Below, piece after piece: positions 63,982-64,000 of a stretch of 64,000 nt of DNA. The DNA comes from Acetobacter lovaniensis. Lineage in GTDB: Bacteria > Pseudomonadota > Alphaproteobacteria > Acetobacterales > Acetobacteraceae. The number at the start of each line of letters is the position of its first letter. The stretch's first letter is position 1. Location: the NCBI RefSeq assembly GCF_014207635.1, contig NZ_JACHIE010000015.1:1-64000 (forward strand), written 5' to 3'. A program made the translations under genes and the position numbers. The notes below the pieces were generated by a model that worked only from the letters and a program-made list of their open reading frames with translations, was not told the origin of the DNA and ran no database searches.

Positions 63982-64000
63982 TGACAGGGCGAGGGGCAGG
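63978..64000 (+). CDS. Start of next gene (probable relaxase), cut by window end
   Basis: ATG at 63978 overlaps the transglycosylase stop (ATGA), and seven codons are visible (MMTGRGA). By analogy with element 1 the relaxase gene should follow here, but the visible residues prove nothing about the product. Confidence 0.4.

Larger units (their letters stand above)
50602..64000. mobile_element. Element 2: second tandem ICE, continues past the window
   Basis: It starts at the second att core and repeats the backbone order of element 1: serine integrase, small upstream ORF, methyltransferase with conserved leader, frameshifted FseA-like gene, RdfS-like, RepA, DUF2840, TraF, DUF736, lytic transglycosylase, and the first codons of the next gene. 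Cargo differs: HigBA and a TIR/SLOG defence cluster. The right end is outside the window. Confidence 0.85.

Overview
The window looks like the chromosome of an alphaproteobacterium, most likely an acetic acid bacterium (Acetobacteraceae). That placement is an inference. It rests on the 23S-5S-tRNA-fMet layout at the left edge, the high GC with alphaproteobacterial ICE-type genes, and a restriction-modification pair resembling the ApaLI type known from Acetobacter. Only the first ~390 bases (23S 3' end, 5S rRNA, initiator tRNA) are core chromosome. Everything after that is two related integrative and conjugative elements (ICEs) in tandem in the 3' end of tRNA-fMet.

Element 1 runs from the tRNA 3' end (core 371-389) to a second copy of the same 19-bp core at 50602-50620. 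Its left end has a large serine integrase whose last codons read antisense through the tRNA, then a RecD2-type helicase. An accessory block follows: tyrosine recombinase, Phd/VapC-type toxin-antitoxin, resolvase plus ApaLI-like restriction-modification, and a DUF6880 protein. The ICE backbone is an orphan adenine-type methyltransferase with a strikingly conserved leader, a DUF2285-type activator split by a +1 frameshift (FseA-like), an RdfS-like small DNA-binding protein, RepA, DUF2840, a cytosine methyltransferase, TraF peptidase, DUF736, a lytic transglycosylase, a relaxase with a candidate oriT, TraG (VirD4), and the full trbBCDEJLFGI mating-pair operon. Cargo sits between backbone blocks: Fic toxin, CcdAB, aldo/keto reductase with a broken AraC regulator, an RND efflux pump with an ArsR regulator, a DsbA-like protein and an esterase, and an OLD-family nuclease followed by a trypsin-like protease.

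Element 2 starts at 50602 and leaves the window. It repeats the same order (serine integrase, small upstream ORF, methyltransferase with the same leader, frameshifted activator, RdfS-like, RepA, DUF2840, TraF, DUF736, lytic transglycosylase) with different cargo. HigBA is wedged next to the integrase. A 4-kb AT-rich block between the activator and the RdfS-like gene holds a TIR gene facing a four-gene TIR / SLOG / TIR operon that looks like a Thoeris-related anti-phage system of unusual composition.

The best candidates for new biology are the TIR-SLOG cluster, the ~208-nt structured leader shared by both methyltransferase genes, the conserved +1 frameshift site, an 18-bp operator motif repeated in front of the efflux/DsbA genes, and a replication origin (DnaA box, iterons, AT-rich dyad) buried in the 3' end of the second repA.
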